The notes: generated by a model from the sequence alone, not told the origin. Shown: positions 17,938 to 26,941, counted from the first letter of the stretch. The stretch: 64,000 bases of DNA from Thalassolituus oleivorans MIL-1 (GCF_000355675.1 NC_020888.1:276001-340000); one strand, 5' to 3'. Numbers and translations are program-made.

Positions 17938-18340
17938 ACACTTACTGCTACCGAATGTCAGCGTTGCGGAAGTTATTCCGTTCTCACATTTGCTAACGAC
18001 CAACTCAAGCGCTGACTGGATGCTAGGGCGAATAGATTGGCGCGGCACTCTAGTGCCGGCGATTTGTTATGAAATGCTTAATAATCACAGTGCTCCAGCC
18101 CCCAACCCAAATGCTCGTTTTATTATCGTTAATGGTGTTGGCGCAAATGCCGATATGCCATTTTACGCTATCCTTGTGCAAGGTATCCCGAAGCTGATGC
18201 ACGTTCATAAAGACGAAATTCAGCAAGTCGATGCGATGAATATGGGGGAGTTTGACGGAATGGCGGTTACTGTGGATGGTGACAATGCTATGATTCCCGA
18301 CCTTGAGAGGGTTGAAGTAGAATTACTTGTTAATATTTGA
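17864..18340 (+). CDS. chpC: CheW-like protein ChpC
   Basis: A 158-residue CheW-domain protein, the second adaptor of the Chp system, with the segments CLLVPLKDKHLLLPNVSVAE and WMLGRIDWRGTLVPAI. In P. aeruginosa ChpC is thought to link additional chemoreceptors to ChpA. The start (ATG 17864) lies 74 nt inside chpB in a different frame, an unusually long overlap; the first 10 residues look like a normal leader and the CheW fold begins after them. It is the last gene of the operon, followed by an intrinsic terminator. Confidence 0.9.
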   Translation: MTQVVTTTVEKNIQVDCLLVPLKDKHLLLPNVSVAEVIPFSHLLTTNSSADWMLGRIDWRGTLVPAICYEMLNNHSAPAPNPNARFIIVNGVGANADMPFYAILVQGIPKLMHVHKDEIQQVDAMNMGEFDGMAVTVDGDNAMIPDLERVEVELLVNI

Positions 18341-18354
18341 ATGTTATAAATGTA

Positions 18355-18384
18355 AAGCCCTTTAAATCTTAAAGGGCTTATTTT
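18355..18384. terminator. Bidirectional intrinsic terminator between chpC and the polysaccharide cluster
   Basis: An 11-bp perfect stem (18355-18365 with 18369-18379) and 3-nt loop are followed by ATTTT on the plus strand and by TTACATTT on the minus strand. It separates the convergent chpC and the 18383-19111 gene. Confidence 0.85.
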
Positions 18385-19111
18385 AATTCGATTTCAGAAA
18401 TTCTGTATATTCATCTGGTGTTCCACTAAAGATGATGTCATCTTTATTTACTAGATCATAAGCAATATTTAGATTGTCGTTAATTAGATAATTATACATG
18501 GGTGCTATATATAACTCTCCTTTTGCTAGCCCTTTCTCTCCATTGGACTCCATTATTTTAAAATATTTAATGTACAGGTCTGCTGATTTAAAAAAATAAA
18601 GGCCGTTCGAGCATAAATCTGAAATTGGATTTTTTTCTGCAGTTTCTATAACTTTTCCGGGGTTCTCAGGATCTTCTTTCGCGAATGACCAGTTGTCGCC
18701 ACTACCCTTGAATACCTCTAAGTACCCATCAATACTATCTATAAATTTCGGATATGAAAAGTTCAGACGAATTGTATCAATATTGAAAATTGTAATTGAA
18801 CAAGATTTGCTAAACGTAGATCTTTCTAACCCGAGATATACTGTTTCTGCTTGACCGCGCGTCTCATTATTTAAAGTTACAATTTGGTAGTCTAAAATCC
18901 CTAGTTTTTTGCATTCGGCATCGACGAAATTTTTGGTATCATAAACCTCACGAACAATGAATAGAAAGCTTTCCGATAGAAAGTATTTTTTAAAACTGCC
19001 TACGCAATGAGAAAATAATGATGCTCCATGCGCATCTAACATATATTTAGGAATGGTATACCCAGCTTTAAAAAAACGACTGCTCATACCTGCCATTGGG
19101 ATTACGATCAC
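18383..19111 (-). CDS. Sugar-phosphate/NTP nucleotidyltransferase-like protein
   Basis: A 242-residue protein with the nucleotidyltransferase fold. The nucleotide-binding loop is PMAGMSSRF at residues 5-13, the Pro-Lys is at 21-22, there is an ETRGQAETV segment, and a probable metal-binding Asp112 sits in IFNIDT. Members of this fold make NDP-activated sugars, polyols or cholines; the substrate here is unknown. It starts with GTG, and the GTG overlaps the TGA of the upstream kinase-fusion gene by 4 nt, so the two are probably co-translated. It is the last gene of the cluster. Base composition is visibly AT-rich compared with chpC, suggesting lateral acquisition. Confidence 0.75.
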   Translation of the reverse strand: MIVIPMAGMSSRFFKAGYTIPKYMLDAHGASLFSHCVGSFKKYFLSESFLFIVREVYDTKNFVDAECKKLGILDYQIVTLNNETRGQAETVYLGLERSTFSKSCSITIFNIDTIRLNFSYPKFIDSIDGYLEVFKGSGDNWSFAKEDPENPGKVIETAEKNPISDLCSNGLYFFKSADLYIKYFKIMESNGEKGLAKGELYIAPMYNYLINDNLNIAYDLVNKDDIIFSGTPDEYTEFLKSN

Positions 19112-20685
19112 TTTAGTAAATCCTTATATTCCTTGAATAAGCGAAGAGCATTTGCAATTAATGCTATTTGTCTGGTATCACTATCCGCATGTAATGGAAG
19201 CATTGAAATAAATAGGTTGATCATTATAGGAATGATCTCCTCTTTGTCATAACCAAAAGCCCTATTTTCCATTAGTTGCTCGCCGATGTTATTTAGGACT
19301 GGATGATGCGGGATTCTAAAATTTATACTGCTTTTTCCAATTATGTCTAGATGATAATTTCCGGCCATAATGAAATCGTAGCGACCGATGACAGAATGAT
19401 ATAGTTTTGCTATGTCGTAACGGCCATCACCGTAAGGTGTAAATGTCTGTTCATCCAGCGTGCCTCGTGGATCGATGAGTCGAACCGACTGAACACGGAA
19501 GTCATAGAGGATATTACTAAAGCACAGGTCACCATGGCTTATGTAGATATCGTCGGGAGTCACTGCTCTTGTTGATGCGTTACATTTTTCCGCAATAGAG
19601 TTTAATGACGGTAATTTTTCGCCATTTAAAATCCAATCGGAGTCTGGATCTATGGTGCTTGATTCACGTAATGTCTTTAAACGTTCGAAAACTTTCGCTT
19701 GATGGAATTCATTAATTGAATCGGCGAGTGACTCTGGTCCTGCATATTTTCTAGCGTCTGTAATGAATTCGCTACAAGACTGCATTATTCGTTGCCAGGC
19801 GACACCAGGGAGCTCGGAGAATACTGCGAGTTCGTTCAATGCTGACATATAGAGATATTCAATCTCGTAAGAGGCAGATTTTTCTTTTTGTTCGAAGCTG
19901 AATACGTGAGGTGTGTATATGCTGAGCTGTTCTGGAAGAGATTTAAACCACAGATATTCGGCTTTCATTTTCCATGATTTGGCACTTGATTTCTTGACGA
20001 CGCGAGGTGAAATATCTAAATCATTAAAGGAACGCTGAGTTGTAATTCTCGATTTAGAGCGGAAGTATGTATGTACATGGCCAAAGTCTAACCAAGCGGG
20101 GTAGTGTATTGCTGATAGCGTGAGAGTGTTGGAATAATGGTTTAGAGCAGAGATAAAGCTATCGCTACTTTCCAAAGAAGCTAACAGTATATCTATTGAT
20201 GAAAACTGGAAGTAGCCACTAACGACCATTCCTGGTTCTCGCGCATCAAATGCCTCTGTGAATAGTGTTTTCGATTCCGTTTTCGATATGCCTGCCCATT
20301 TATAATAGTCATCTGTGCGAGCGATGGAGACAATGTCTTTTAATTGATAATCGATCCCTTCAATTAACGTATCTCCATGCAATATAGAAATATTTTCACT
20401 GAAATCTCCTAGTTTTCTGATGCACTGTATTAGTGACTCCCGAAGACTCATCTTTGATGATAAATAGATAACTTCAATACGGTGCTTCAATAACCACTGT
20501 TCATCGTATTTTGGTAAATGGTAATTGTCGGGTAGAGTTAGTATCCGCCGCTCGGATTCAGTGCTATGTCGAAATTGATGCTGATAAAGCCGTTTGTTGC
20601 CGACTGGCAAAAAAGCAGGTGGTATTTCACCAAACTCTGCGATAAGTTCTGCACTAACGAACTGAGCGGATGTAACAATTAGCAT
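19108..20685 (-). CDS. Fusion of nucleotidyltransferase-like domain and APH/choline-kinase-like phosphotransferase
   Basis: A 525-residue two-domain protein. Residues 1-220 resemble a nucleotidyltransferase fold (FGEIPPAFLPVGNKRLYQHQ in the place of the PK-loop; ILHGDTL at 101-107 in the place of the metal Asp) but lack the glycine-rich NTP loop, so this half may be inactive or have another ligand. Residues about 235-525 are a phosphotransferase of the aminoglycoside/choline-kinase type, with Brenner motif HGDLCFSN at 384-391 (catalytic Asp386, Asn391) and metal-binding Asp405 in LIDPRG, followed by YDIAKLYHS. The likely reaction is phosphorylation of a small hydroxylated compound used on a surface glycan. 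The substrate cannot be read from sequence. It is 1 nt from the upstream HAD gene. Confidence 0.72.
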   Translation of the reverse strand: MLIVTSAQFVSAELIAEFGEIPPAFLPVGNKRLYQHQFRHSTESERRILTLPDNYHLPKYDEQWLLKHRIEVIYLSSKMSLRESLIQCIRKLGDFSENISILHGDTLIEGIDYQLKDIVSIARTDDYYKWAGISKTESKTLFTEAFDAREPGMVVSGYFQFSSIDILLASLESSDSFISALNHYSNTLTLSAIHYPAWLDFGHVHTYFRSKSRITTQRSFNDLDISPRVVKKSSAKSWKMKAEYLWFKSLPEQLSIYTPHVFSFEQKEKSASYEIEYLYMSALNELAVFSELPGVAWQRIMQSCSEFITDARKYAGPESLADSINEFHQAKVFERLKTLRESSTIDPDSDWILNGEKLPSLNSIAEKCNASTRAVTPDDIYISHGDLCFSNILYDFRVQSVRLIDPRGTLDEQTFTPYGDGRYDIAKLYHSVIGRYDFIMAGNYHLDIIGKSSINFRIPHHPVLNNIGEQLMENRAFGYDKEEIIPIMINLFISMLPLHADSDTRQIALIANALRLFKEYKDLLK

Positions 20686-20686
20686 G

Positions 20687-21058
20687 CTACTTTTCTTTCT
20701 CTAGTAATTGTATGATCTTATCATAACTGAGATTTCTAAATTCCGAAGGTCTGATTGATTTGTCGTCGATATAAAACCCTTCTGTACCGCACCAAGGCTT
20801 TCCAACATGTATTTCGTCAAATGGAACTTTATGTTTGGCTAACCAGTGAAGAATAACAGGCAAGGTGTTGGCATTGATTTTACCTACGGAGGCATTATAG
20901 GTTCGCATGTTTCGACTGGTGCTGATAATTATTTCAAATCCTGAGTCTTTATATTCTCGAAGCTTCTCTATCATATCCATCCTCGGACTGACATCGGCAT
21001 AGTCACCGCTCCCTTCGACGGTTAGAGTGTTGTCGAGGTCAAACACTAATCGTTTCAT
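20687..21058 (-). CDS. Small HAD-family phosphatase (capsule-biosynthesis type)
   Basis: A 123-residue minimal HAD hydrolase without an obvious cap domain. Nucleophile and acid Asp7 and Asp9 lie in FDLDNT, motif II is IISTSRN (47-50 region), a Lys is at 87 (HVGKPWCG), and the motif III acidic pair Asp98-Asp99 is in YIDDK. All catalytic residues are present. Proteins of this size are often annotated as capsule biosynthesis phosphatases. It overlaps the upstream phosphoethanolamine-transferase-like gene by 4 nt (ATGA) and precedes the kinase fusion by 1 nt, so it is likely part of the same small pathway. Confidence 0.75.
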   Translation of the reverse strand: MKRLVFDLDNTLTVEGSGDYADVSPRMDMIEKLREYKDSGFEIIISTSRNMRTYNASVGKINANTLPVILHWLAKHKVPFDEIHVGKPWCGTEGFYIDDKSIRPSEFRNLSYDKIIQLLEKEK

Positions 21059-22713
21059 ATATTAGATTCCAAAAGTTTTCTCTGAATGTTTTGACCGTTA
21101 TTTGGAAAGGCTTCTTCGTATGTAAATTTATACACTTTCCTTTTTAGTGGGGCTTTGAAGTCGTTAGATGCAGGACTGCGCTCTACAGATAACATGTCAC
21201 TCGATATATTTAGCATTGTTAACGCATAACTGAATAACCCATCTAACATAAAAGGACGATGAGAATTTTTATTAAGTATGGCGATATCATCAGAATCTCT
21301 ATCAGAAGCCCATACTATAAAGGGGATTTCCAACATGTTTTTAGTCAAGTTGTCGGGAGTATGCCCTTTAATATCTGCAGCCTGAAACACTTCCTCGCCA
21401 TGATCTGAAAAATAAGTGAGTGTTCGCCTACTTTCTGAGTTACCTTGCTTTAACAGCGATATCACTTTACTGACAAAGTAATCTGAATAAAGTATAGAGT
21501 TGTCGTAAGCATTAATAGCATCTACTTCTCTATCGTCCAATACTGCCTTATACCCAGTTGCCTGCTGGTCTTTGAATTGGTCGAAAGCTTCGGGATAACG
21601 ATTTTCATAGCTAGCATGACTGCCCATCATGTGTATAAATATTGATTTAAATGGTGCTGGATCTTCAATAGCATTTTTAATGCTATCCAACATGTATTCA
21701 TCAAACCGACGTACCTCGACACCGTTGAAATCATTGCTAATATAATGTGTAACGTTTGCCTGATGAGATATCGAAGCAATAGTAGCCCTTTGCGGTTGTT
21801 GGTTTGAAATCCAAAAGGTTTTATAGCCAGCAATGTTAGCGATATCGATTATGCTTGGAGATTCTCGATAATCATCACCATCTACACCTGTTGCTGCTGT
21901 TAGTGCTACTCGAAGTGAAGCTTGAGTTTGTACATGACTACTAATGACATTGTCGAGGATGACTAGCTCGTTCTTTAGTGATGACAGTCGCGGTGTTGTA
22001 TCTCGTTCGTAACCGTAAATTCCCATATGATTTCTAGTAGCAGATTCGCCAATAATGAAAATGTGGGTTTGCGAATTAGTTTTATCTTTTATCACCGCTT
22101 TCAGTTTTGTTGAATCGAGCATGTCTCTACGAAGTTCAACTTCCTTTTGCAAAGAAATACTCCCTAAGTGATAAGATGGTAGAGTACCTAAAATACCCGG
22201 TATAGTGTCATGAAACTTCCCCATCACCGTGGTACGGTAGACCACAACTATTATTAATATACTACCTAGAACAAATATAACTCTTTGAGTTTTTAGGCTT
22301 TCTGGTTTCTTGCAGCAATAAACGGCGGCGCAATAGAGTAAGAGGAATGCTGTTAATATTGTGGTTAACTGCCAAGTTGAATAAGTATTTATATATTCAA
22401 TGACTTCGTACTGGTCTGTATACGCTACAGCTTCCATCGTTGCAGTGGTGAATACTCCTCCGAAAGAATAAGCATAGCCAATATCGCAGATTCCACCGAG
22501 TAGAAATGGAAATAAAACGATAGCAGTTATCCAACGTCGATTTCCTAAGGTAATTAAGAAAGCAGATATGAAGGACCAGCCTATTCGTGAATTGTATTCT
22601 CCTTCTCGTACAAAATCTGAGAATACAACCTCATGTAGTAGAGGATATAGTAATACTATTAGTGACCACAGTAATGGATTTCTAAGTATCTCGGGTAATT
22701 TCTCTATCTTCAT
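21055..22713 (-). CDS. Phosphoethanolamine transferase-like membrane enzyme (EptA/CptA family)
   Basis: A 552-residue inner-membrane protein: about five hydrophobic segments in the first 165 residues, then a periplasmic sulfatase-fold domain. Family motifs are visible: IIGESATRNHMGIYGYERDT (catalytic loop), the SHVQTQASLR segment, FIHMMGSH, and YFSDHGEEVF with GHTPDN (metal site). Family members move phosphoethanolamine from phosphatidylethanolamine onto lipid A, LPS core or other glycans. Since it sits among polysaccharide genes and next to a kinase/nucleotidyltransferase set, it may decorate the glycan made here or transfer a different phospho-group. The exact acceptor is unknown. AT-rich. 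Confidence 0.82.
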   Translation of the reverse strand: MKIEKLPEILRNPLLWSLIVLLYPLLHEVVFSDFVREGEYNSRIGWSFISAFLITLGNRRWITAIVLFPFLLGGICDIGYAYSFGGVFTTATMEAVAYTDQYEVIEYINTYSTWQLTTILTAFLLLYCAAVYCCKKPESLKTQRVIFVLGSILIIVVVYRTTVMGKFHDTIPGILGTLPSYHLGSISLQKEVELRRDMLDSTKLKAVIKDKTNSQTHIFIIGESATRNHMGIYGYERDTTPRLSSLKNELVILDNVISSHVQTQASLRVALTAATGVDGDDYRESPSIIDIANIAGYKTFWISNQQPQRATIASISHQANVTHYISNDFNGVEVRRFDEYMLDSIKNAIEDPAPFKSIFIHMMGSHASYENRYPEAFDQFKDQQATGYKAVLDDREVDAINAYDNSILYSDYFVSKVISLLKQGNSESRRTLTYFSDHGEEVFQAADIKGHTPDNLTKNMLEIPFIVWASDRDSDDIAILNKNSHRPFMLDGLFSYALTMLNISSDMLSVERSPASNDFKAPLKRKVYKFTYEEAFPNNGQNIQRKLLESNI

Positions 22714-22716
22714 GCT

Positions 22717-23730
22717 TTATACAAACTCCGGATATTTCTCAGCGAGATATTTCGCCATATTGGCGTTGCGCTCGCTACTTGCTTTGTGACTTCTTAGAGG
22801 GATCTTGTGTGCTGACAAACCAACAAATTCGGGACGTAATAGGCGCAGCCCAAAATTTTCTTGTATTACTTTTAGACCGGAAAAAGTCATGTAATCTTTT
22901 AACATTACTTCTGGGAAGCATCGTTCAGATGATTCCCCTTTTAAAAATTCGGTGACTAGCCAATCGTATAAATTGCAGTAGATTTTCATTGTTTGTGGTT
23001 TGCCGATGGCGAATTGATCACCATAACCGCCGTAACCATTGTAGTTGTGGTCAATCATAACCTCATTTTCGGCTAAAATTTTATCCTCACAATCAAACTG
23101 TCCTATCCAAAAATTGTCATAACGCATACGACATATCAAATCGAAGTCGTCGGCCTTTTGATTATGCTCTTCTATTGATTGAAAAGCCTTTTGTACACCA
23201 AACCACATGGGGAATACGTTAGGGCTAACATAAGGAACTTTCGTGCCGTCGCCAAATTTTTTAATGCCAAACGTTTTTATGGCTTCGTATTCATACTCAG
23301 AAAAATCGGGAGATTCAGTTTCAACTAGCTGGTATTTTCCTAGTAAGGCTAGTTGCTTTGGCAGAACTTGTCCTTGCCAAGAATGGCAGAAATAAGAAAC
23401 GTCATGACCATAGAAAAATCTCTGTAAAGAATCTATGCAGTTTTCAAGACTCCTCGGCTGGCCGCTAAGTAATATGGCAATTTTTAGTTTTTTCGTTGGC
23501 TTTCGTAAGTTATCTTGATTGAAAGATGTCAGCTTACGCTTTTGGCGTTCCGTCTTATTTTTTAGTTTGAGAGTAACTTCACGAGGCCCTAGGGTCGTTA
23601 AGTATTGATCAAATTGCTTCTCGCTAAGGTGTTTTTTCGAGAACAACTGAAATCGGCAGACGATCTTCGCTACGGTGAACCAGCCTTTCTTCGCTAATTT
23701 TTCAAATAACTTTTTTTCAAGAGATTTCAT
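22717..23730 (-). CDS. Putative glycosyltransferase of unknown family
   Basis: A 337-residue protein with a basic N-terminal region and, from about residue 78, a Rossmann-like start (KIAILLSGQPRSLENCIDSL). A DLICRMRYDNFWIG segment could hold a metal- or nucleotide-binding acidic motif. It has no signal peptide and no clear TM. It lies between a phosphoethanolamine-transferase-like gene and an O-antigen ligase, which supports a role in glycan synthesis. I do not recognise the family with confidence. ATG 23730 is preceded by AAGAG at about 8 nt; an in-frame GTG at 23739 is an alternative. It overlaps the upstream gene by 14 nt. Confidence 0.55.
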   Translation of the reverse strand: MKSLEKKLFEKLAKKGWFTVAKIVCRFQLFSKKHLSEKQFDQYLTTLGPREVTLKLKNKTERQKRKLTSFNQDNLRKPTKKLKIAILLSGQPRSLENCIDSLQRFFYGHDVSYFCHSWQGQVLPKQLALLGKYQLVETESPDFSEYEYEAIKTFGIKKFGDGTKVPYVSPNVFPMWFGVQKAFQSIEEHNQKADDFDLICRMRYDNFWIGQFDCEDKILAENEVMIDHNYNGYGGYGDQFAIGKPQTMKIYCNLYDWLVTEFLKGESSERCFPEVMLKDYMTFSGLKVIQENFGLRLLRPEFVGLSAHKIPLRSHKASSERNANMAKYLAEKYPEFV

Positions 23731-24928
23731 TAGGGACACTCTTATGGCTATTCACTTTGTAGCAAGCAATTAGTAGTAGACTTTGTAGGATAAGAAAATA
23801 TGTTATTGTGAATTTAGTGCTAAAGAAGACTTCACTCGTGCTATAGATAAGAAATTGTCCGGTAGAAATTAATCCGGCGATGGCATAAGTGCTCTTTCGG
23901 TGGCGCCAGTAGGTGAGCAATAACCCAGAAATAAGCGATATGAGCAGGACTAGACCAATAATTCCGCGACTCGCGAGTACTTCCATAACTTCATTATGAG
24001 CATGCTCAAAATAGAATTTCACTTCATTTTTTTCTCTTAATTCTTTAATTTTTCTTGAGAACCCATCCAGTCCGTTGCCTAAAGCGTAGTTTTCTTCGAA
24101 TGCTTGAATAGAGACATTCCACATATCAATTCTACGTTGCGTAGATGTATCGAGGTGGAATCCACTGTTCGAAGTCTCAATTGTGGCTAGTAAGCGCTTT
24201 TGTAACATTTCGGACGTGCTGAATATTACGACCAAAATGATACTGGCAATTAGCAGTTCTCGTACTTTCACGACACGAAACAAGGCTAATGCTATTAAGA
24301 CGATAGGAATACTCAGCCAACCTCCCCGAGTTTGAGACCAAAACGATGCGGTTAGTCCCATTGCTAGACCGATAAGCCCAATTAGATTTTTCCCTCGCAG
24401 CTTTAGTTGTTTGTCACGCGAAAGAATAAAAATAACCACACCTGTTGTGAGACAGACATTCCCCCAGAATATGGGATGGGCGGATGTTGCTCCTCTAGCA
24501 CCATGCCCAAAATATTCTTTGATTACTGGATACAAAGAAAATAGAGTCGCAGAGAAAGTTAGCCAAAATATAAACTGCATTGATGGCGGCTTGTACCAAA
24601 GTATATAAACCGCAACGGGAGCTAGGAGATAGAAGGACAACCCGCGCATACTTGTCCAAGCAATTTCAGACGGTGCATGGTGAAAAAATATCATCAGGCT
24701 ATATGCAAATAGGGCTAACGAGCTTGCGATAAAGTAGCGGAGTCCGAATGGCAGCGAATTCGAACTTGGTTTTCTGATAATCATTAGAGGACTAAGTAAT
24801 AACAGTAGTGTCGCCATACTTTGGCTGCTATTTTGGTTGCTATGATTTAACAAAAATACAATACACAATAGCGTTAACATAAAACTGCTATAGATGCGTT
24901 CGATGTTTTCAGTAAAGAATGCTCGCAT
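23717..24928 (-). CDS. O-antigen ligase/polymerase family membrane protein (Wzy_C)
   Basis: About 403 residues, with 10 or more hydrophobic segments and a large hydrophilic loop before the last ones. The QTRGGWLSIPIVLIAL segment and the HAHNEVMEVLASRGIIGL motif after a periplasmic loop are typical of the Wzy_C/WaaL superfamily, which joins O-antigen to lipid A core or polymerises glycan repeats in the periplasm. Ligase or polymerase cannot be told apart by sequence alone. ATG 24928 overlaps the upstream TAA by 1 nt (TAATG), so the longer in-frame start at 24970 is unlikely. Confidence 0.82.
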   Translation of the reverse strand: MRAFFTENIERIYSSFMLTLLCIVFLLNHSNQNSSQSMATLLLLLSPLMIIRKPSSNSLPFGLRYFIASSLALFAYSLMIFFHHAPSEIAWTSMRGLSFYLLAPVAVYILWYKPPSMQFIFWLTFSATLFSLYPVIKEYFGHGARGATSAHPIFWGNVCLTTGVVIFILSRDKQLKLRGKNLIGLIGLAMGLTASFWSQTRGGWLSIPIVLIALALFRVVKVRELLIASIILVVIFSTSEMLQKRLLATIETSNSGFHLDTSTQRRIDMWNVSIQAFEENYALGNGLDGFSRKIKELREKNEVKFYFEHAHNEVMEVLASRGIIGLVLLISLISGLLLTYWRHRKSTYAIAGLISTGQFLIYSTSEVFFSTKFTITYFLILQSLLLIACYKVNSHKSVPNEIS

Positions 24929-25845
24929 TATTTTATAACCTTCTTCAATGCCGCTGATACTGTCTGGCATTCTTCTGTCACACCAATGCGATTGGTGGTG
25001 GTAATGTCAGCATCTGACAAAATAAATTTGTTGAATTCTTGCTTTAACAACCCTTGCTCATAAATTTTAACCCAACGACGATAATGATCACCCATACGCG
25101 CTTTGGTATCGCGCAGGAGCCTTTGGCGATTAACTATATTGGCTTCAAATTGTTCGTAGTTACGAATGGGGTAATGATAGACGGTAATGCCGCTTTCTTC
25201 ACGAGCATTAACTGCGCGCCAGCCGTGCTTTGCGCGATGATTTCCGCCTTTCATTTTAATCAGTCCGTGAGGATTCACGATGGTCTTGGGACTTATTTTA
25301 ACCAGTAGCATAGATACGGCGGTGTCGTTGATCTGGGTATCTGAGCTGTAGAGGATAGGGTTTTTAACCGCATATTGAGCTTGGCTGTAATGATAATCGG
25401 CTTTGAGACAGGCTTCTGTTAGCACCATATTCCGGCGTTTGAGGGTGACTACAGAATCGTTAGCCGTTAAGTGATCTTTTAAACAAGTACCTTCTTGCGC
25501 TAACCAGAATTCATCGGCGTCGTTAGAAATCACCAAATCAGCTTTGAGGGTCGTGCGTGCGTATTCGGCTAATTGAGTCATCCACAACGCTTGTTGATAA
25601 TTCTGCGCGGGTTGGTCGATGACGTCTAGGTCAAACTCTGTTTTGAGCTTTTCAAGTACTTCGCGAGTCCCATCGGTTGAGCCGTTGTCCATAACCGCAA
25701 AACAATCGACGCCTTGCGCTGCATGAAAACGAATATTGTCTTCGATGATGTCTACTTCGTTGCGTACCAGTAACGTCATGGCTAGGCGTATCGGGCCTTT
25801 GCGCAATAGGCGATGTGTCCAATATTGTAGAGTTTTATGCAACAT
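24928..25845 (-). CDS. Glycosyltransferase family 2-like protein
   Basis: A 305-residue cytoplasmic protein with the GT-A fold. The N-terminal MTLLVRNEVDIIEDNI is followed by MDNGSTDGTREVLE (nucleotide-binding) and NDADEFW (DxD-like metal motif). It resembles the GT2-like group found in LPS and capsule loci. Donor and acceptor are unknown. It is translationally coupled to the O-antigen ligase downstream (1-nt overlap). Base composition here is nearer the genome average than in the genes below it. Confidence 0.78.
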   Translation of the reverse strand: MLHKTLQYWTHRLLRKGPIRLAMTLLVRNEVDIIEDNIRFHAAQGVDCFAVMDNGSTDGTREVLEKLKTEFDLDVIDQPAQNYQQALWMTQLAEYARTTLKADLVISNDADEFWLAQEGTCLKDHLTANDSVVTLKRRNMVLTEACLKADYHYSQAQYAVKNPILYSSDTQINDTAVSMLLVKISPKTIVNPHGLIKMKGGNHRAKHGWRAVNAREESGITVYHYPIRNYEQFEANIVNRQRLLRDTKARMGDHYRRWVKIYEQGLLKQEFNKFILSDADITTTNRIGVTEECQTVSAALKKVIK

Positions 25846-25906
25846 AATCGTGTTCGTATCGTCCTTTCACACCATTAATGAGTGTCGATTGGTGTGCCCA
25901 CTGTGT

Positions 25907-26941
25907 TCAGTTTGAACTGGGATTGTTGATTAGGTTTATACCTAACTGTTTAAGTAACTGTATCCAGTTATGATCTGCATCCGAGCGAACGATGGCGGTT
26001 ACATCAAGTTCGGGTCTTAGCCATTTTGCGGTTAGCAGCGCTGTTGAAATATCGCCTGCGATTTTACAGTGTTGTGGCAATAGAGGTAATAGTATTTCCA
26101 TTGGTATTGCCGCTGGTATAGCTCGGGCACGCAGGGGTAAATGCCAGATGCTGTTAGCAGCGTCTTCAGACTGCAATTCTAACTCTGTGCGCGGATGATG
26201 TTTATAGCCAATATCCTCACCGCACTGTTCTAACCATTGCCCAAGTTGTTCTTGATTGGCTGACATAGCGGAACTGTGTGAGAGCAGTAATAAGCCCGAT
26301 ACGTTATCTAAAGCTAATGAGTGTTGGTTCAAGCAAAGTTCAGAGAGCTCTGTGAACTCAGGACGTTGCAAATTCTTAGGTAAAGATTGGCAGGGTTTAC
26401 GTTTTAGTATTGGTAAAGCTAACTCGGGAAACGCCAATATTGAATGATGAATCCAAGCCGATGCACCAATCGCAGGGGGCTGTTTCCACCAATGGCCGTA
26501 CGCTAGCTTTTTCACCCAATGGTCGAGGATTTGATCTTTTAACCAGTGTGTTTGCCGCCCTATATAACTGTATGTACCATCGTCGAGGTACACACCTTTA
26601 GATGCAGGGCTGTGTGCCATTGCAAACTGAAATTCAATACGGCGGTCGTTGCCTGTGTAGATCCAGTTAGGGCAAACCTCGGTCAGTGTTTTTTCTATCA
26701 GTTTGAAACTCGTTAGTCTTTGCTGCCTTTTACCTTTACCCTCGGCTTTTTCAGATAGCACTTGAATACGTTTAAAAGGGCTGGAATCCCACTGAGCCAG
26801 TGCTTCACGAAACACCGATGTGGTGCTGGTTTGATCAATCAAACCGAGTTCGGCGCTGTCGCCATTAGGCAGTTCAAACGCTACCATTGCCGCAGTCAGT
26901 ACATTGAGTGGCGTTGATGCTAAAAACAGATGATTAGCCAA
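25907..26941 (-). CDS. Sialyltransferase-like (GT52/polysialyltransferase-type) glycosyltransferase, tentative
   Basis: A 344-residue protein beginning LFLASTPLNVLTA and containing YLDDGTYSYIG near residue 118, a pattern I associate with the GT52/polysialyltransferase group of GT-B enzymes acting on LPS or capsule. A second conserved-looking segment is YKHHPRTELE near residue 246. No sialic-acid synthesis genes (neuA/neuB) are in the window, so the donor is open. The start appears to be TTG 26941, with GAGGTGA about 9 nt upstream; it overlaps the preceding gene by 8 nt. Confidence 0.5.
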   Translation of the reverse strand: MANHLFLASTPLNVLTAAMVAFELPNGDSAELGLIDQTSTTSVFREALAQWDSSPFKRIQVLSEKAEGKGKRQQRLTSFKLIEKTLTEVCPNWIYTGNDRRIEFQFAMAHSPASKGVYLDDGTYSYIGRQTHWLKDQILDHWVKKLAYGHWWKQPPAIGASAWIHHSILAFPELALPILKRKPCQSLPKNLQRPEFTELSELCLNQHSLALDNVSGLLLLSHSSAMSANQEQLGQWLEQCGEDIGYKHHPRTELELQSEDAANSIWHLPLRARAIPAAIPMEILLPLLPQHCKIAGDISTALLTAKWLRPELDVTAIVRSDADHNWIQLLKQLGINLINNPSSN

